Translations under genes and position numbers: made by a program
Origin: an uncultured Clostridia bacterium
GTDB lineage: Bacteria; Bacillota; Clostridia; TANB77; CAG-508
NCBI GenBank assembly: GCA_944390975.1
Contig: CALXRX010000013.1
Location: 1 to 41,233, forward strand
Direction of reading: 5' to 3'
DNA length: 41,233 nt
Shown here: piece after piece, positions 14,480 through 24,316 of the stretch
How the letters are laid out: the number at the start of each line of letters is the position of its first letter
Numbering within the stretch: the first letter of the stretch is position 1
Notes under the pieces: generated by a model
Told to the model about the DNA's origin: nothing
Seen by the model: the letters and a program-made list of their open reading frames with translations, nothing else
Databases searched by the model: none

Positions 14480-15208
14480 ATGATATTATTGCAAAAAAAG
14501 AGGCTACTGTTAGTTTTAAGTATGGTATTTGTATCAGTATTTGTATATTTTTTTAGTAACAATGAAAGTAAAACAATACAAACAGTAAGTTTACCAGTTA
14601 CAAATAAAGTAGTAGTAATAGATGCAGGGCATGGAGGCGAAGATCAAGGAGCGGAGTCTGAAAATGGAGTAACAGAAGCACAAACCAATTTAAAAATTGC
14701 ATTAAAAGTACAAAATTTATTAGAGCAAGCAGGGTGTACAGTTATATTAACACGTTCAGATGAAAATGCAATTTATGATGTAGATGCAAAAACACTAAGG
14801 CAAAAGAAAAACTCTGATATAAAAAATAGAGTAAAAATAGGAAATGAAGCAAGTGCAGATATATTTGTAAGTATTCATTTAAACAAAATACCACAAGCAC
14901 AATACTATGGTTGGCAAACATTTTTTAAACAAGGAAATGAACAAGGGCAAAAATTAGCAACATGCATACAAAATAGTTTAAATGAAGCTATACAAAGAGA
15001 AAATAAAAGAGTTCCATTAAAAATAGATAATATATATATTATAAAAAATGTTGAAATTCCAACAAGCATTATAGAATGTGGCTTTTTATCTAATCCAGAA
15101 GAAGAAAAACTATTACTACAAGATGACTACCAAAACAAACTTGCTTGGGGAATTTATACTGGAATAATTAATTATTTTTATGAAAGTCAAAATGAAAATG
15201 AAAGTTAA
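14480..15208 (+). CDS. cwlD: N-acetylmuramoyl-L-alanine amidase, CwlD type
   Basis: A zinc amidase (Amidase_3) with a single N-terminal membrane segment (residues 7-24). The ligands are visible: His in VVIDAGHGGEDQGA, Glu in GVTEAQTNLKIA and His in FVSIHLNKIP. The catalytic Glu is in TSIIECGFLSNPEE. At 242 residues it fits CwlD, which makes muramic-delta-lactam in the spore cortex by removing stem peptides, rather than a larger vegetative amidase. This supports a spore-forming host. The SD AGAGGGGAT precedes ATG 14480. It has its own terminator and is followed by the glucan synthase gene. Confidence 0.88.
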   Translation: MILLQKKRLLLVLSMVFVSVFVYFFSNNESKTIQTVSLPVTNKVVVIDAGHGGEDQGAESENGVTEAQTNLKIALKVQNLLEQAGCTVILTRSDENAIYDVDAKTLRQKKNSDIKNRVKIGNEASADIFVSIHLNKIPQAQYYGWQTFFKQGNEQGQKLATCIQNSLNEAIQRENKRVPLKIDNIYIIKNVEIPTSIIECGFLSNPEEEKLLLQDDYQNKLAWGIYTGIINYFYESQNENES

Positions 15209-15211
15209 ATT

Positions 15212-15257
15212 AAAAGAATAGAAATTATTATATAAACATGTAATTTCTATTCTTTTT
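15212..15257 (+). terminator. Terminator of cwlD
   Basis: AAAAGAATAGAAATTA (15212-15227) pairs with TAATTTCTATTCTTTT (15241-15256), giving a 16-bp perfect stem that ends in a T run. Confidence 0.8.
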
Positions 15258-15322
15258 GCATAAATTTTTCATATATGGAAAAGCTAATTTTAAAAAATAC
15301 ATATCAAGAGGAGTGGATTTTT

Positions 15323-18300
15323 TTGAAATTAGCTAAAATATTAAATATAAAAGGAGCACTATTAGATAAATATCAATTAGAAAATTATTTAGAAAAAATG
15401 GCATCTGACCATGTTTTACAGGAAAAATCAGATGCTAAAACATATCCTATTACAAGACTTGAAGATAATTTTAAATTTATTACAAAAACATATGAAATAT
15501 TAAACGAACACTTAAAAATGGGAATAAATATACACCCAGCTGGAGAATGGCTATTAGACAATTATTATATTATAGAAGAAACAGTAAAGACAATACAAAA
15601 AGATATGACATTAAAAAAATACAAAAATCTTATAGGAATTGCTAATGGGGCTTATGAAGGCTTTGCAAGAATATATGTACTTGCAACAGAAATAGTAGCA
15701 TATACAGAAGGAAGGATTGAGGCACATAATTTAGAAGATTTATTAAAAGCATATCAAAATAAAAAAACATTAAACATGGAAGAACTGTGGAATATAGGCA
15801 CTTTTTTACAAATATCAATAATAGAAACAATAAGAGGTGTATGCGAAAAAATTTATTCCGTACAATTACAAAAATATAAAGTTGAAGATATTATAGAAAG
15901 ATTAGTAGAATATAAAACAATACATGAACAAAAATTTAATCAAAAACAAAAACATAAAACAAAAATAGTAGAATCAGGACAAATGAAATATCCATTTATA
16001 GAGTATATGTCATATAGATTAAAAAGATATGGAAAGAAAGCATCAAGCTATTTAGAAATATTAGAAGAACAAGTAATGAAAATGGGAACTACAGTATCTG
16101 ATGTTATCAAAAAAGAACATTTTGATATAGCAGTAAGAAAAGTAACAATTGGAAACTGCATAAAAAGTATAAAAGAAATTGGAAGAATTAATTTCCAAGA
16201 AATTTTTGAAAATATAAATGGTGTAGAAAGATTATTAAAAGAAGACCCAGCAGGTATATACGAATATATGGATTATAAAACAAAAATTTATTATAGAAAT
16301 AAAATAAAAGAAATAGCTAAAAAAACAAAAATTTCTGAACTATATATAACTAAAAAAGCATTAGAATTAGCACAAAAGCATGGCAAAGATTCAGAAAATG
16401 ATAAAAATAATGAAAATAATAAACCCTCACATATTGGTTATTACTTAATTTCAGATGGTATAAAAGAATTATATAAAACATTACAAACAAACAAAAAGCC
16501 CTATTTACCAAAACATAAAGTAGCAATATACATTTCTTTTTTTGTAATAACATCAATAATAATTTCTAGTTTATTATCTGTTTATGTGTATAAACAAGCA
16601 AATCTATTTATAGGAATACTAACTTTTATAATAACATTTATACCTATTACACAATTGGTAACACAAATAATACAAAGTATATTAAACAAAATAATAAAGC
16701 CAGTATTAGTACCTAAAATGGATTATTCTTGTGGAGTACCAGAACAAGAAACTACTATGGTAATAATACCGTGTATTGTTAAAAGTGGTAAAAAAGTAAA
16801 AGACTTAATTTCAAAATTAGAAGTATTCTATCTTGCAAATAAATCAGAAAATATATATTTCACTTTACTTGGAGACACATCTGCATCTGATAAAGAAAAC
16901 GAAAAATATGATGAGGATATAATAAAAACTGGGATAGAAGAAATAGAAAGACTAAATAAGAAATATCCAGATAAAAAGATGGGAAAGTTTCAATTTATAT
17001 ACAGAAAAAGATTATGGAATGAAGGAGAAAAATGTTTTCTAGGATGGGAAAGAAAAAGAGGATTAATAAATCAATTTAATGAATACTTATTAGGAAACAT
17101 AGAAAACCCATTTAAGGCAAACACAATTGAAGAAGAAAAGCAAAAAAATAGCTTACCTAAAATAAAATATATAATTACACTAGATTCAGATACAAACTTA
17201 ATTTTAAATTCAGGGCTAGAATTAATAGGTGCAGCATCACATATATTAAATAAGCCAGAATTAAATAAAACAAAAGATGCAGTAATAAAAGGACATGCAT
17301 TAATACAACCTAGAGTTGGAATAGATTTAATATCAGCCAGAAAAAGCATTTTCACAAAAATATTTGCAGGTGCTGGTGGAGTAGATATATATGCAAATGC
17401 AATATCTGATATATATCAAGATAATTTTGGAGAAGGAATATTTACAGGAAAGGGAATTTATGATTTAGAAACATTTTCAAAAGTATTAAGGGATGAAATT
17501 CCAGAAAATACAGTATTAAGCCATGATTTGCTAGAAGGTAATTATTTAAGATGTGCACTTGCTAGTGATATTTTTTTACTTGATGGATGTCCATATAAAT
17601 ATAATGCATTTATTGAAAGACAAAGTAGGTGGATTAGAGGAGATTGGCAAATTATAAAATGGATAATGCCAAATATAAAAACTAGAAGCGGAGTAAAAAA
17701 GAAAAACCCATTAAATGTATTATCAAAATTCAAAATAATAGACAATTTAAGAAGAAGCCTAGTAGAAATACAAATTATTTTTACATTACTTATAATGAGT
17801 ATATTAAAAATATACCTAAATATAAAAATTTGGCCAGTTATGACAGTAATGTTAATAACAATTTTATTACCTTCAATAATTGATATATTACAATATATAA
17901 CACAAAAAGAATATAAACAAATTAATCACAAATTCTTTGCAAAAACAATATCTAATATAAAAGCAAGTATATTAAGAGGATGTTTTAATTTAGCCTTTTT
18001 GCCACATAAAGCATATATTTCGATACAAGCAATAATAAAAACTATTTACAGAATGACAGTATCAAAACAAAATTTATTACAATGGACAACAGCAGAAGAA
18101 GCCGAAAACAAAGGTAAAAATGATATTATTTCGTATTATAAATTAATGTTTGCAAATATTATAGCAGGTATTTTAGGTATATTAATAGTATTAGCTATAA
18201 AACAAACTACAATAAATATAATATTTTTTGTAATTTGTATTTTATGGCTTATAGCACCTATAATAGCATACTATATAAGTAAGGAAGAAGTTCAAAAAGC

Positions 18301-21300
18301 AAAAGTTAAAGAATTATCAAACGGAGAAATAGAATATGTAATACAAATTGGAAAGAAAACTTGGGAATTCTTTGAAAAGTATATAAATAAAGAAAATAAC
18401 TACTTACCACCAGATAATTATCAAGAAGGAAGAAGCCAAAAAATAGTTGATAGAACATCATCTACCAATATAGGGTTAGGTTTAATTAGTATTATATCTG
18501 CATATGATTTAGGATATATTAATTTAGAAAAAACACTAACAATGCTAAAAGATATGTTAAATACAATAGAAAAATTGTCTAAATGGAATGGCCATTTATA
18601 TAATTGGTATAATATAAGAACATTAGAGCCATTATTGCCAAGGTATATTTCAACAGTAGATAGTGGAAATTTTATTGGTTATTTATATATAGTAAAAGAA
18701 TTTTTAACACATTTAAAAATAAGACAAGAAAGAAATAAAGAAATTAATATAAGTGAAGACACATTAAATGTAATGCTAGAAATAGTAAATAATATTATTA
18801 AAAAAACAGATTTTACACCATTATATGATTATGAAAAAAGATTATTCTCAATTGGATATAATGTAGAAGAAAATAAACTTACAGATTCTTATTATGATTT
18901 ACTTGCATCAGAAGCAAGACAAGCAAGTTTAGTTGCAATAGCAAAACATGATATACCTTCAAAACATTGGCAAAATTTAAGTAGAACATTAACAATAATG
19001 AATGGATATAAAGGGTTAGTATCTTGGTCTGGTACAGCATTTGAGTATTTAATGCCAAATGTTAATATAAGAAGGTATGAAGAAAGTTTATTAGATGAAT
19101 CTTGCAAATTTATGATTATGAGTCAAAAGGAATATGCAAAAAAACTAGGAATACCATGGGGAATATCTGAATCGGCATTTAATTTAAAAGACTTAAACCT
19201 AAATTATCAGTATAAAGCCTTTGGAATACCTTGGCTAGGATTAAAAAGAGGACTTGCAGATGAAATGGTTGTATCTTCATATGCAAGTATACTTGCAATA
19301 ACAGACATTCCAAAAGAAGTAGTTAAAAATTTAAAAGAACTTGAGAAAAATGGAATGTATGGAAAATACGGTTTTTATGAAGCAATAGATTATACACCAG
19401 CAAGACTAAGAAGCAAACAAAAATGTGAAGTAGTTAAAACTTATATGGCGCATCATCAAGGGCTTATATTATTATCAATTAATAATTTAATAAATAATAA
19501 TATTTTGCAAGAAAGGTTTATGGGAAATCCAGACATAAAAGCTGTGGACATATTATTACAAGAAAGAATGCCAGAAGATGTAATTATAACAAAAGAGAAA
19601 AAAGAAAAAATACAAAAACTAAAAAATGTAGATTATGAAAATTACAGTTTAAGAGTATTTTCAAAATTAGATTATAGGCTAAATAATTGTAATGTTATAT
19701 CAAATGATAATTATTCAATATGCGTTAATGAAAGAGGAGAAGGATTTAGCAAATACAAAAATATATTAATAAATAGATATAAAATGACTAATGATTATTC
19801 ACAAGGAATAGGCTTTTATATTAAAAATATAAGAACAAAAAGAATATGGAATACAATTTATTCAAACTATACAGTAAAACCAGACAAATATGAAGTAAAT
19901 TTCATGCCAGATATGGATAAATTTATTAGAAATGACGAAAACATAAGTACAACATTAAAAATTATAACAGCACCAGATGATCCAGTAGAAATAAGGTCAT
20001 TAGAACTAAAAAATCATGGGAATATTGAAGAAACACTAGAAATATCTAGTTATTTAGAGCCAGTTTTATCTACAAAAGAGCAAGATTATTCTCATATGGC
20101 ATTTAATAATCTATTCTTAAAATATGAATATTTAGAAAATACAAATTCAATATTAATAAAGCGAAATAAAAGAGGAAATAATGAAGCAATTTATTTAGGA
20201 GTTAATTTATATACGCAAAATGAAACAATAGGAGATTTAGAATATGAAATAGATAAAGAAAAACTAAATCCAGATTTTGGAATGGGAATTCCTAAAATGA
20301 TTGAAAATTCAATACCATTTTCTAAAAACTTAGGATTAACAGTTTCTCCAGTAGTTGCAATGAAAAGAACAATAAAAATAAAACCAGGGGAAAAAGCAAC
20401 ATTAAATTTAATAATATCAGTATCAGAAAATAAAGAAAAAATAGAAGAAAACATTATAAAATATATGAATTCAGAAAACACTAAAAAAGCATTTGAATTA
20501 TCAAGAGTAAGAGTAGAAGAAGAGGCAAGATACTTAGGAATAAAAGGAAAAGATATAGAAATATACCAAAAAATATTGTCATATTTAATTATACAAAATC
20601 CAATGAAAAAGATGTATTTAAAAGATAAAAAATCTACACATGAAATAGAAGAACTATGGCAATATGGAATATCTGGAGATTTGCCAATTCTACTTGTAAA
20701 AATTAAAGATGTAAATGATTCTTATGTTATTGGTGAAATTTTAAAAGCATATGAATTTTTGAAAGTAAAAAATATAGATATAGATTTAGTAATACTAAAC
20801 GAAGAAGAAAATGTATATGAAAGATATGTAAAAGAAGCAATAGAAATGGAAATATTAAATAGACAATTAATGTATTTATTAAATACAAAAGGTGGAATTT
20901 TTGTAATAAATGCAAATGAAATAGAAAATGAAAAAATATTAGAATTTAAAGCAAATTTAATAGTGGATGCACATGTTGGAAGTATAAAAACATTTATAAA
21001 AGAATTAGAAGAAGACTATTTAGAAAAAGCAAAAAAGATAAATTATGAAGAGGAAAACTACAAAATACTACCAAATTTTGAAAAAAGAAGTAATTTAATT
21101 AATGTAGAAAACTTAAAATACTTCAACGAATATGGAGGTTTTTCAGAAGATGGAAAAGAATATATAATAAAAATAACAAAAGATGTAAAGCCACCAGTCG
21201 TATGGAGTCATGTGCTTGCAAATCAAAATTTTGGAAGTGTAGTAACACATAATAATTCTGGATATACCTGGTATAAAAATAGTAGATTAAATAGGCTTAC

Positions 21301-23500
21301 TAGTTGGAGTAATGATTCTGTTTTAGATACACCATCGGAAATAATATATATAAAAGATCAAGAATATGGCAATTTATGGTCTTTATGTCCAAATATAAAT
21401 CAAGATGATGAAGAATATTATATAACATATGGATTTGGGTACTCAAAATTCACTAATATTAGAATGGGATTATTACAAGAACAACAAACTTTTATACCAA
21501 TTAATGATAATGTAAAAGTAAATATATTAAGATTAAAAAATACAACACCAGAGAAAAAAGAACTTAAACTTGTATATTATTTAAAACTAGTTTTAGGTGA
21601 AGATGAAACAAAAACAAGTGGATATATAAATTTAGAGTTTGACCAAAATTCAAATATAGTTTATGCAAAAAACTTATATTCCAGTGATATAAAAGATTCT
21701 AAGTGCTATATTTCAAGTAGTGAAAAAATAAAATCATTTACAGGAAATAAAAACGCATTTATAGGAAAAGGAACATTAAAAGAGCCTGAAGGATTAAAAC
21801 AAATAAAATTAGGAAATGAAAATTCATTAGGAGAAATACCTTGTATAGCAATAGAAGTTAATGTCGAGTTAAAAGCTTTTGAAGATAAAGAAATAGTATT
21901 TGTATTAGGAGCAGATGAAGCAAAAATACAAGAAATAGCATACAAATATACAATACCAGAAAAGGCAAAAGAAGAATTAGAAAATACAAAAAAATATTGG
22001 AACGATTTATTAAGAAAAATTTCAGTAAAAACACCATTAGAATCTATGAATATAATGCTAAATGGATGGCTTGCTTATCAAACAATAGCGTGTAGACTAT
22101 GGGCAAGATCTGGGTTTTATCAATCTGGTGGAGCATATGGTTTTAGAGACCAATTACAAGATACAATGGGAGTAAAATATATATCTACAGAATTTATGAA
22201 AAAACAAATTATAGAACATGCAAGTCATCAATTTATTGAAGGAGATGTAGAGCATTGGTGGCATACACAAACAAATAAAGGAATTCGCACAAGGTTTTCT
22301 GATGATTTATTATGGCTTGTATATGTTACAGCAGAATATATAAAGTTCACAGGAGATGCATCAATATTAGAAGAAAAAGTTCCATACGTAAAAGGTGAAG
22401 TACTACAAGATGGAGAAGATGAAAGTTACGATATTCATTTACAAAGTAATATTAGTGAAGAAATATATAAACATTGTATACGAGCAATAGATAAAGGAAT
22501 AAATTTAGGAGAACATGGAATACCCAAAATAGGCTCAGGAGATTGGAATGATGGATTTAGTACTGTTGGAAATAAAGGAAAAGGAGAAAGCATATGGCTA
22601 GGATTTTTCTTATATGAAGTATTAGATAGATTTATTCCAATATGTGAAAACAGGCAAGATTTACAAAGTGCAAATAAATATAAGAAAGTAATGGATAATT
22701 TAAAAAGACAATTAAACTCTGAAGGCTGGGATGGAAGATGGTTTAGAAGAGCATATACTGATGAAGGAGATATATTAGGAAGTATTCAAAATGAGGAATG
22801 TAAAATAGACAGCATAGCACAAAGTTGGTCTGTAATATCTGGAGCAGGAGATAATGATAAAAAATACATTTCTATGGAAAGCTTAGAAAATTATTTAGTA
22901 GATAAACAAAATGGTGTAATAAAATTATTAGATCCTGCATTTGAAAAAAGTAAACTAGAGCCAGGATATATTAAAGCATATTTACCAGGAGTTAGAGAAA
23001 ATGGTGGACAATACACACATGCTGCAATATGGTCAATTATTGCTTGGGCAATGCTTGGTTTTGGTGAAAAAGCAACAGAATATTTTAAAATAATAAATCC
23101 AATTGAACATTCAAGAACAAAAGAGGCTACTAACCGTTACAAAGTAGAGCCATATGTTATAGCAGCAGATGTATATGGAGTAGGAAACTTAATAGGTAGA
23201 GGTGGATGGACTTGGTATACAGGCTCTAGTAGCTGGATGTATAAAGCTGGAATTGAGTATATACTAGGTTTAAAAATAGAAAATGAAACATTATCTTTAA
23301 TCCCTGCAATACCATCACAATGGAAGGAATATAGCATAAGATATGAATATAAAACAAGTGTATATAATATAAAAGTGAAAAATCCAAACAATAAAAATAC
23401 AGGAGTAGAAAAATTTATAGTTAATGGAGAAGAAATAGAAGAAAAAAAAGTAAAACTAATAGATAATGGAAAAATAAATGAAATAGAAGTGTATTTATAA
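15323..23500 (+). CDS. Cyclic beta-1,2-glucan synthase (GT84 + glycoamylase-like + GH94)
   Basis: A 2725-residue membrane enzyme with the layout of NdvB/ChvB/Cgs. The cytoplasmic N-terminal region (about 1-400) holds HPAGEWLLDNYYIIEE and GAYEGFARIYVLATE. Membrane segments lie around 400-460. The GT84 glycosyltransferase domain has D621-S-D623 and Q767-x-x-R770-W771 (RQSRWIRGDWQ), and further membrane segments follow. The glycoamylase-like domain holds PPDNYQEGRSQKIVDRTSST. Two GH94-type beta-sandwich regions precede the GH94 phosphorylase domain, with TRFSDDLLWL and GDWNDG at 2406-2411. Known enzymes prime, elongate, cyclise and trim beta-1,2-glucan from UDP-glucose, with the GH94 part setting chain length. 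TTG 15323 has the SD AGAGGAG (15307-15313); ATG 15275 lacks an SD and lies close to the cwlD terminator. The product could also be a linear glucan. Confidence 0.87.
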   Translation: MKLAKILNIKGALLDKYQLENYLEKMASDHVLQEKSDAKTYPITRLEDNFKFITKTYEILNEHLKMGINIHPAGEWLLDNYYIIEETVKTIQKDMTLKKYKNLIGIANGAYEGFARIYVLATEIVAYTEGRIEAHNLEDLLKAYQNKKTLNMEELWNIGTFLQISIIETIRGVCEKIYSVQLQKYKVEDIIERLVEYKTIHEQKFNQKQKHKTKIVESGQMKYPFIEYMSYRLKRYGKKASSYLEILEEQVMKMGTTVSDVIKKEHFDIAVRKVTIGNCIKSIKEIGRINFQEIFENINGVERLLKEDPAGIYEYMDYKTKIYYRNKIKEIAKKTKISELYITKKALELAQKHGKDSENDKNNENNKPSHIGYYLISDGIKELYKTLQTNKKPYLPKHKVAIYISFFVITSIIISSLLSVYVYKQANLFIGILTFIITFIPITQLVTQIIQSILNKIIKPVLVPKMDYSCGVPEQETTMVIIPCIVKSGKKVKDLISKLEVFYLANKSENIYFTLLGDTSASDKENEKYDEDIIKTGIEEIERLNKKYPDKKMGKFQFIYRKRLWNEGEKCFLGWERKRGLINQFNEYLLGNIENPFKANTIEEEKQKNSLPKIKYIITLDSDTNLILNSGLELIGAASHILNKPELNKTKDAVIKGHALIQPRVGIDLISARKSIFTKIFAGAGGVDIYANAISDIYQDNFGEGIFTGKGIYDLETFSKVLRDEIPENTVLSHDLLEGNYLRCALASDIFLLDGCPYKYNAFIERQSRWIRGDWQIIKWIMPNIKTRSGVKKKNPLNVLSKFKIIDNLRRSLVEIQIIFTLLIMSILKIYLNIKIWPVMTVMLITILLPSIIDILQYITQKEYKQINHKFFAKTISNIKASILRGCFNLAFLPHKAYISIQAIIKTIYRMTVSKQNLLQWTTAEEAENKGKNDIISYYKLMFANIIAGILGILIVLAIKQTTINIIFFVICILWLIAPIIAYYISKEEVQKAKVKELSNGEIEYVIQIGKKTWEFFEKYINKENNYLPPDNYQEGRSQKIVDRTSSTNIGLGLISIISAYDLGYINLEKTLTMLKDMLNTIEKLSKWNGHLYNWYNIRTLEPLLPRYISTVDSGNFIGYLYIVKEFLTHLKIRQERNKEINISEDTLNVMLEIVNNIIKKTDFTPLYDYEKRLFSIGYNVEENKLTDSYYDLLASEARQASLVAIAKHDIPSKHWQNLSRTLTIMNGYKGLVSWSGTAFEYLMPNVNIRRYEESLLDESCKFMIMSQKEYAKKLGIPWGISESAFNLKDLNLNYQYKAFGIPWLGLKRGLADEMVVSSYASILAITDIPKEVVKNLKELEKNGMYGKYGFYEAIDYTPARLRSKQKCEVVKTYMAHHQGLILLSINNLINNNILQERFMGNPDIKAVDILLQERMPEDVIITKEKKEKIQKLKNVDYENYSLRVFSKLDYRLNNCNVISNDNYSICVNERGEGFSKYKNILINRYKMTNDYSQGIGFYIKNIRTKRIWNTIYSNYTVKPDKYEVNFMPDMDKFIRNDENISTTLKIITAPDDPVEIRSLELKNHGNIEETLEISSYLEPVLSTKEQDYSHMAFNNLFLKYEYLENTNSILIKRNKRGNNEAIYLGVNLYTQNETIGDLEYEIDKEKLNPDFGMGIPKMIENSIPFSKNLGLTVSPVVAMKRTIKIKPGEKATLNLIISVSENKEKIEENIIKYMNSENTKKAFELSRVRVEEEARYLGIKGKDIEIYQKILSYLIIQNPMKKMYLKDKKSTHEIEELWQYGISGDLPILLVKIKDVNDSYVIGEILKAYEFLKVKNIDIDLVILNEEENVYERYVKEAIEMEILNRQLMYLLNTKGGIFVINANEIENEKILEFKANLIVDAHVGSIKTFIKELEEDYLEKAKKINYEEENYKILPNFEKRSNLINVENLKYFNEYGGFSEDGKEYIIKITKDVKPPVVWSHVLANQNFGSVVTHNNSGYTWYKNSRLNRLTSWSNDSVLDTPSEIIYIKDQEYGNLWSLCPNINQDDEEYYITYGFGYSKFTNIRMGLLQEQQTFIPINDNVKVNILRLKNTTPEKKELKLVYYLKLVLGEDETKTSGYINLEFDQNSNIVYAKNLYSSDIKDSKCYISSSEKIKSFTGNKNAFIGKGTLKEPEGLKQIKLGNENSLGEIPCIAIEVNVELKAFEDKEIVFVLGADEAKIQEIAYKYTIPEKAKEELENTKKYWNDLLRKISVKTPLESMNIMLNGWLAYQTIACRLWARSGFYQSGGAYGFRDQLQDTMGVKYISTEFMKKQIIEHASHQFIEGDVEHWWHTQTNKGIRTRFSDDLLWLVYVTAEYIKFTGDASILEEKVPYVKGEVLQDGEDESYDIHLQSNISEEIYKHCIRAIDKGINLGEHGIPKIGSGDWNDGFSTVGNKGKGESIWLGFFLYEVLDRFIPICENRQDLQSANKYKKVMDNLKRQLNSEGWDGRWFRRAYTDEGDILGSIQNEECKIDSIAQSWSVISGAGDNDKKYISMESLENYLVDKQNGVIKLLDPAFEKSKLEPGYIKAYLPGVRENGGQYTHAAIWSIIAWAMLGFGEKATEYFKIINPIEHSRTKEATNRYKVEPYVIAADVYGVGNLIGRGGWTWYTGSSSWMYKAGIEYILGLKIENETLSLIPAIPSQWKEYSIRYEYKTSVYNIKVKNPNNKNTGVEKFIVNGEEIEEKKVKLIDNGKINEIEVYL

Positions 23501-23618
23501 TAGAACTAATTAAAATTTTTACACTTAAAAAGAGTTAGGTCATAATATAAATATGAAACAGAATTAATAAAAATCATATAAAAAGTTTCACATTTTAAAG
23601 AAAATAATATAATAAATA

Positions 23619-23647
23619 TTGATAAAAGTAATACAATGTATTACAAT
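23619..23647 (+). promoter_or_regulatory. Toxin-antitoxin promoter with operator in the spacer
   Basis: TTGATA (23619-23624), a 17-bp spacer and TACAAT (23642-23647). The perfect palindrome GTAATAC-AAT-GTATTAC (23628-23644) fills the spacer, as expected for an autoregulatory site bound by the antitoxin. The remainder of 23501-23673 is AT-rich with no other feature. Confidence 0.65.
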
Positions 23648-23673
23648 AATAATGATGAAGGGAGTTGATATTT

Positions 23674-23892
23674 ATGACTATTTCTGTAAGATTAAGTGAT
23701 AAAGATACTGAATTAATAAAAACATATGCAGAAATAAATAATATCTCATTATCTGATTTAGTTAGAAATGCTATAATTGAAAAAATAGAAGATGAGTACG
23801 ATTTAGAATGTTATGAAAAAGCAATAAAAGAATTTAATAAAAATCCTAAAACTTATACTATGGAAGAAGTAAAAAAGGAGTTGGGATTATAA
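23674..23892 (+). CDS. RelB-like antitoxin (ribbon-helix-helix)
   Basis: A 72-residue protein beginning MTISVRLSDKDTELIKTYAE, typical of a ribbon-helix-helix DNA-binding antitoxin. NNISLSDLVRNAIIEKIEDE provides the helix pair, and an acidic C terminus (DLECYEKAIKEF...TMEEVKKELGL) provides the toxin-neutralising segment. Start ATG 23674 follows the SD GGGAG; the upstream TTG at 23665 overlaps that SD. The stop overlaps the toxin start by one nucleotide, so the two are translationally coupled. It probably represses its own promoter through the palindrome at 23628-23644. Confidence 0.88.
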   Translation: MTISVRLSDKDTELIKTYAEINNISLSDLVRNAIIEKIEDEYDLECYEKAIKEFNKNPKTYTMEEVKKELGL

Positions 23893-24161
23893 TGCAATAT
23901 AAAATAATCTTTTCCGAAAGAGCAAAAAAACAACTAAAAAAATTAGATAGACATATATCAGCATTAATTATTGGTTGGCTTGAAAAAAACATACAAAATT
24001 GTGATAATCCAAGAATACATGGAAAAGGATTGGTAGAAAATAAATCAGGTCAGTGGAGATATAAAGTTGGAGACTATAGAATAATATGTGAAATAAAAGA
24101 CAATGAAGTTGTTGTTTTAGTATTAGAAGTTGGGCACAGAAAAGAAATATACGATAAATAA
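23892..24161 (+). CDS. RelE/ParE-family toxin
   Basis: An 89-residue toxin partner starting in the stop codon of the antitoxin gene. It has the RelE-fold pattern: IIFSERAKKQLKKLD at the N terminus, RIHGKGLVENKSGQWRYKVG in the middle, and DYRIICEIKDNEVVVLVLEV then GHRKEIY at the end. The basic and aromatic residues (Arg, Tyr, His-Arg) fit RelE-type mRNA interferases, which cut mRNA in the ribosomal A site; ParE-type gyrase poisons share the fold. The preserved C-terminal GHRKEIY favours RelE. The gene is intact. Confidence 0.88.
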   Translation: MQYKIIFSERAKKQLKKLDRHISALIIGWLEKNIQNCDNPRIHGKGLVENKSGQWRYKVGDYRIICEIKDNEVVVLVLEVGHRKEIYDK

Positions 24162-24253
24162 TCTCTTAAAAATTAAAAAAATTTAATCATATATTTGGTA
24201 CAAGCAACATATAATATAAGTATATAGCGGTATTGGCCAATTATAAAACAAAT

Positions 24254-24282
24254 TTGACATTTAATTTTTAATAGTGTATAAT
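24254..24282 (+). promoter_or_regulatory. Promoter of the 3D-domain protein gene
   Basis: TTGACA (24254-24259), a 17-bp spacer and TATAAT (24277-24282). It is a full consensus promoter, about 35 bp before the start codon. Confidence 0.75.
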
Positions 24283-24316
24283 CACATTATCACTTGAAGG
24301 AGGGATAATAATTCAA

